Positions 5,150 through 5,850 of a DNA stretch of 5,850 nucleotides are shown one piece after another (positions within the stretch are counted from its first letter, which is position 1; each line of letters begins with the position of its first letter). The stretch is from an uncultured Campylobacter sp. (GTDB lineage: Bacteria > Campylobacterota > Campylobacteria > Campylobacterales > Campylobacteraceae). The stretch covers positions 1 through 5,850 of the forward strand of contig CAMUNZ010000062.1 of NCBI GenBank assembly GCA_947090385.1, in the 5' to 3' direction. The notes under the pieces are model-generated. The model was not told the DNA's origin. It worked only from the letters and a program-made list of their open reading frames with translations, and searched no databases. Made by a program: the position numbers and the translations under genes.

Positions 5150-5850
5150 TTTAACTCGATATTTGCGTTCTCCAACAAATCTTTAATAAAGGAATCTTTA
5201 TAAATTCTCAAGCATTTCTTTTCTTTCGCATCAGTTCCTTTTGTAATTTTTAAAAATCCTTTATCATTTTTTTCAAAAATTTCTAGATTTATGCAATCTA
5301 AATCTCCTATAAAAAGTGTTGCTTTTGTCGGCGTAATATCTACCACTAAAATATCTGTCATTTCACTTATATTTTGTGCAAATTCGCCATTTGCTTTATA
5401 AAACGCAAATAAATCAGAAATTAACTTTTCTAAATTTTGTTTTATTATCTCAAAATCGTTTGTCGGTGAATCATCTAAAACTTCGCTTAAACTAATTTCA
5501 TCGTTAAACATTATCGTTGCTGTTTTTGGTTCATATTTAAAATTTGAAATTTTATTTTCGCCATTTTCTACAAAAATTCTTTCAAACTTTTTATCCAAAT
5601 CATCAAAATTTGTTTTAATTTCACCATGAAATTCCAATTCTTTACTTAAAATTTCCATTAGTTTAAATAAGCTTTGTGAATTTTTGATTTTTGGAATTTT
5701 TAGTGTCAAATTTAAATTAAATTTTTTACCTTTTTCATTGAAAAATTCTAAATCATTTACGTTTATTTCTATTCCATTTTTAATAATTTTTTCAAATTGT
5801 TGCATCAATTTTTCTTCATTGTAATTTATAATATTTTCAAGTGCATTTTT
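5146..5850 (-). CDS. Unrecognised soluble acidic protein, first of the yjjPB operon (5' end probably outside the window)
   Basis: I do not recognise this protein. The reading frame is open to the window edge (234 codons visible). An internal ATG lies at 5805-5803 with a TTG just before it, but upstream codons read NALENIINYNEEK, continuing the helical, charged character of the next residues. No strong ribosome site precedes the ATG, so the true start is probably beyond the edge. The protein is hydrophilic and rich in Lys, Glu, Asp, Asn and Phe, with no signal peptide or membrane span. The C-terminal third alternates short hydrophobic strands (DILVVDITPTKATLFIGDL) with charged turns, suggesting an alpha/beta or beta-rich fold. 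Its stop overlaps the yjjP-like start as ATGA, so it is co-transcribed and probably co-translated with the exporter. A regulatory or accessory role is only inference. Confidence 0.8.
   Translation of the reverse strand, partial: KNALENIINYNEEKLMQQFEKIIKNGIEINVNDLEFFNEKGKKFNLNLTLKIPKIKNSQSLFKLMEILSKELEFHGEIKTNFDDLDKKFERIFVENGENKISNFKYEPKTATIMFNDEISLSEVLDDSPTNDFEIIKQNLEKLISDLFAFYKANGEFAQNISEMTDILVVDITPTKATLFIGDLDCINLEIFEKNDKGFLKITKGTDAKEKKCLRIYKDSFIKDLLENANIELK

Overview
The window is AT-rich (roughly 30% GC by eye), densely packed, and rich in Phe/Lys/Ile/Asn codons and AAATTTT words. Gene content and order point to Campylobacterota, most likely a low-GC Campylobacter. The best clue is a phosphomannomutase/phosphoglucomutase gene divergent from acpS. 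From memory, C. jejuni has this same divergent arrangement with the flagellar gene fliL in between. Here only about 70 bp separate the two genes and no fliL is present, which hints (inference only) at a species with a rearranged or lost flagellar gene set.

Layout, left to right. At 1-41 (minus) there is what looks like the first 13 codons of a gene leaving the window. A 175-bp intergenic region with an 8-bp inverted repeat follows. A DctA-type C4-dicarboxylate:cation symporter lies at 217-1581 (plus). It converges, with 11 bp between, on acpS (holo-ACP synthase, 1593-1946, minus). A short divergent promoter region (1947-2016) serves acpS and the PMM/PGM gene (2017-3396, plus). That gene overlaps by 4 bp a short, divergent Sua5/YciO/YrdC-family gene (3393-3815, plus). 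After a 57-bp convergent gap comes a three-gene minus-strand operon read from the right edge: an unrecognised soluble acidic protein (5850-5146, open at the window edge), a YjjP/ThrE N-half homologue (5149-4379) and a YjjB/ThrE C-half homologue (4382-3873). All three are joined by ATGA overlaps.

Functionally the window holds housekeeping genes (AcpS, sugar-phosphate mutase, possible tRNA-modification relative) plus two transport systems. DctA imports C4-dicarboxylates. The YjjP/YjjB pair is a two-subunit exporter of the ThrE family, whose E. coli relative has been reported to transport succinate. No tRNA, rRNA, CRISPR, insertion sequence or phage gene was seen. I did not find a clear novel system. 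The points most worth following are the orphan protein coupled to YjjPB, the reduced YrdC-like protein, the DctA sequence departures, and the missing fliL.
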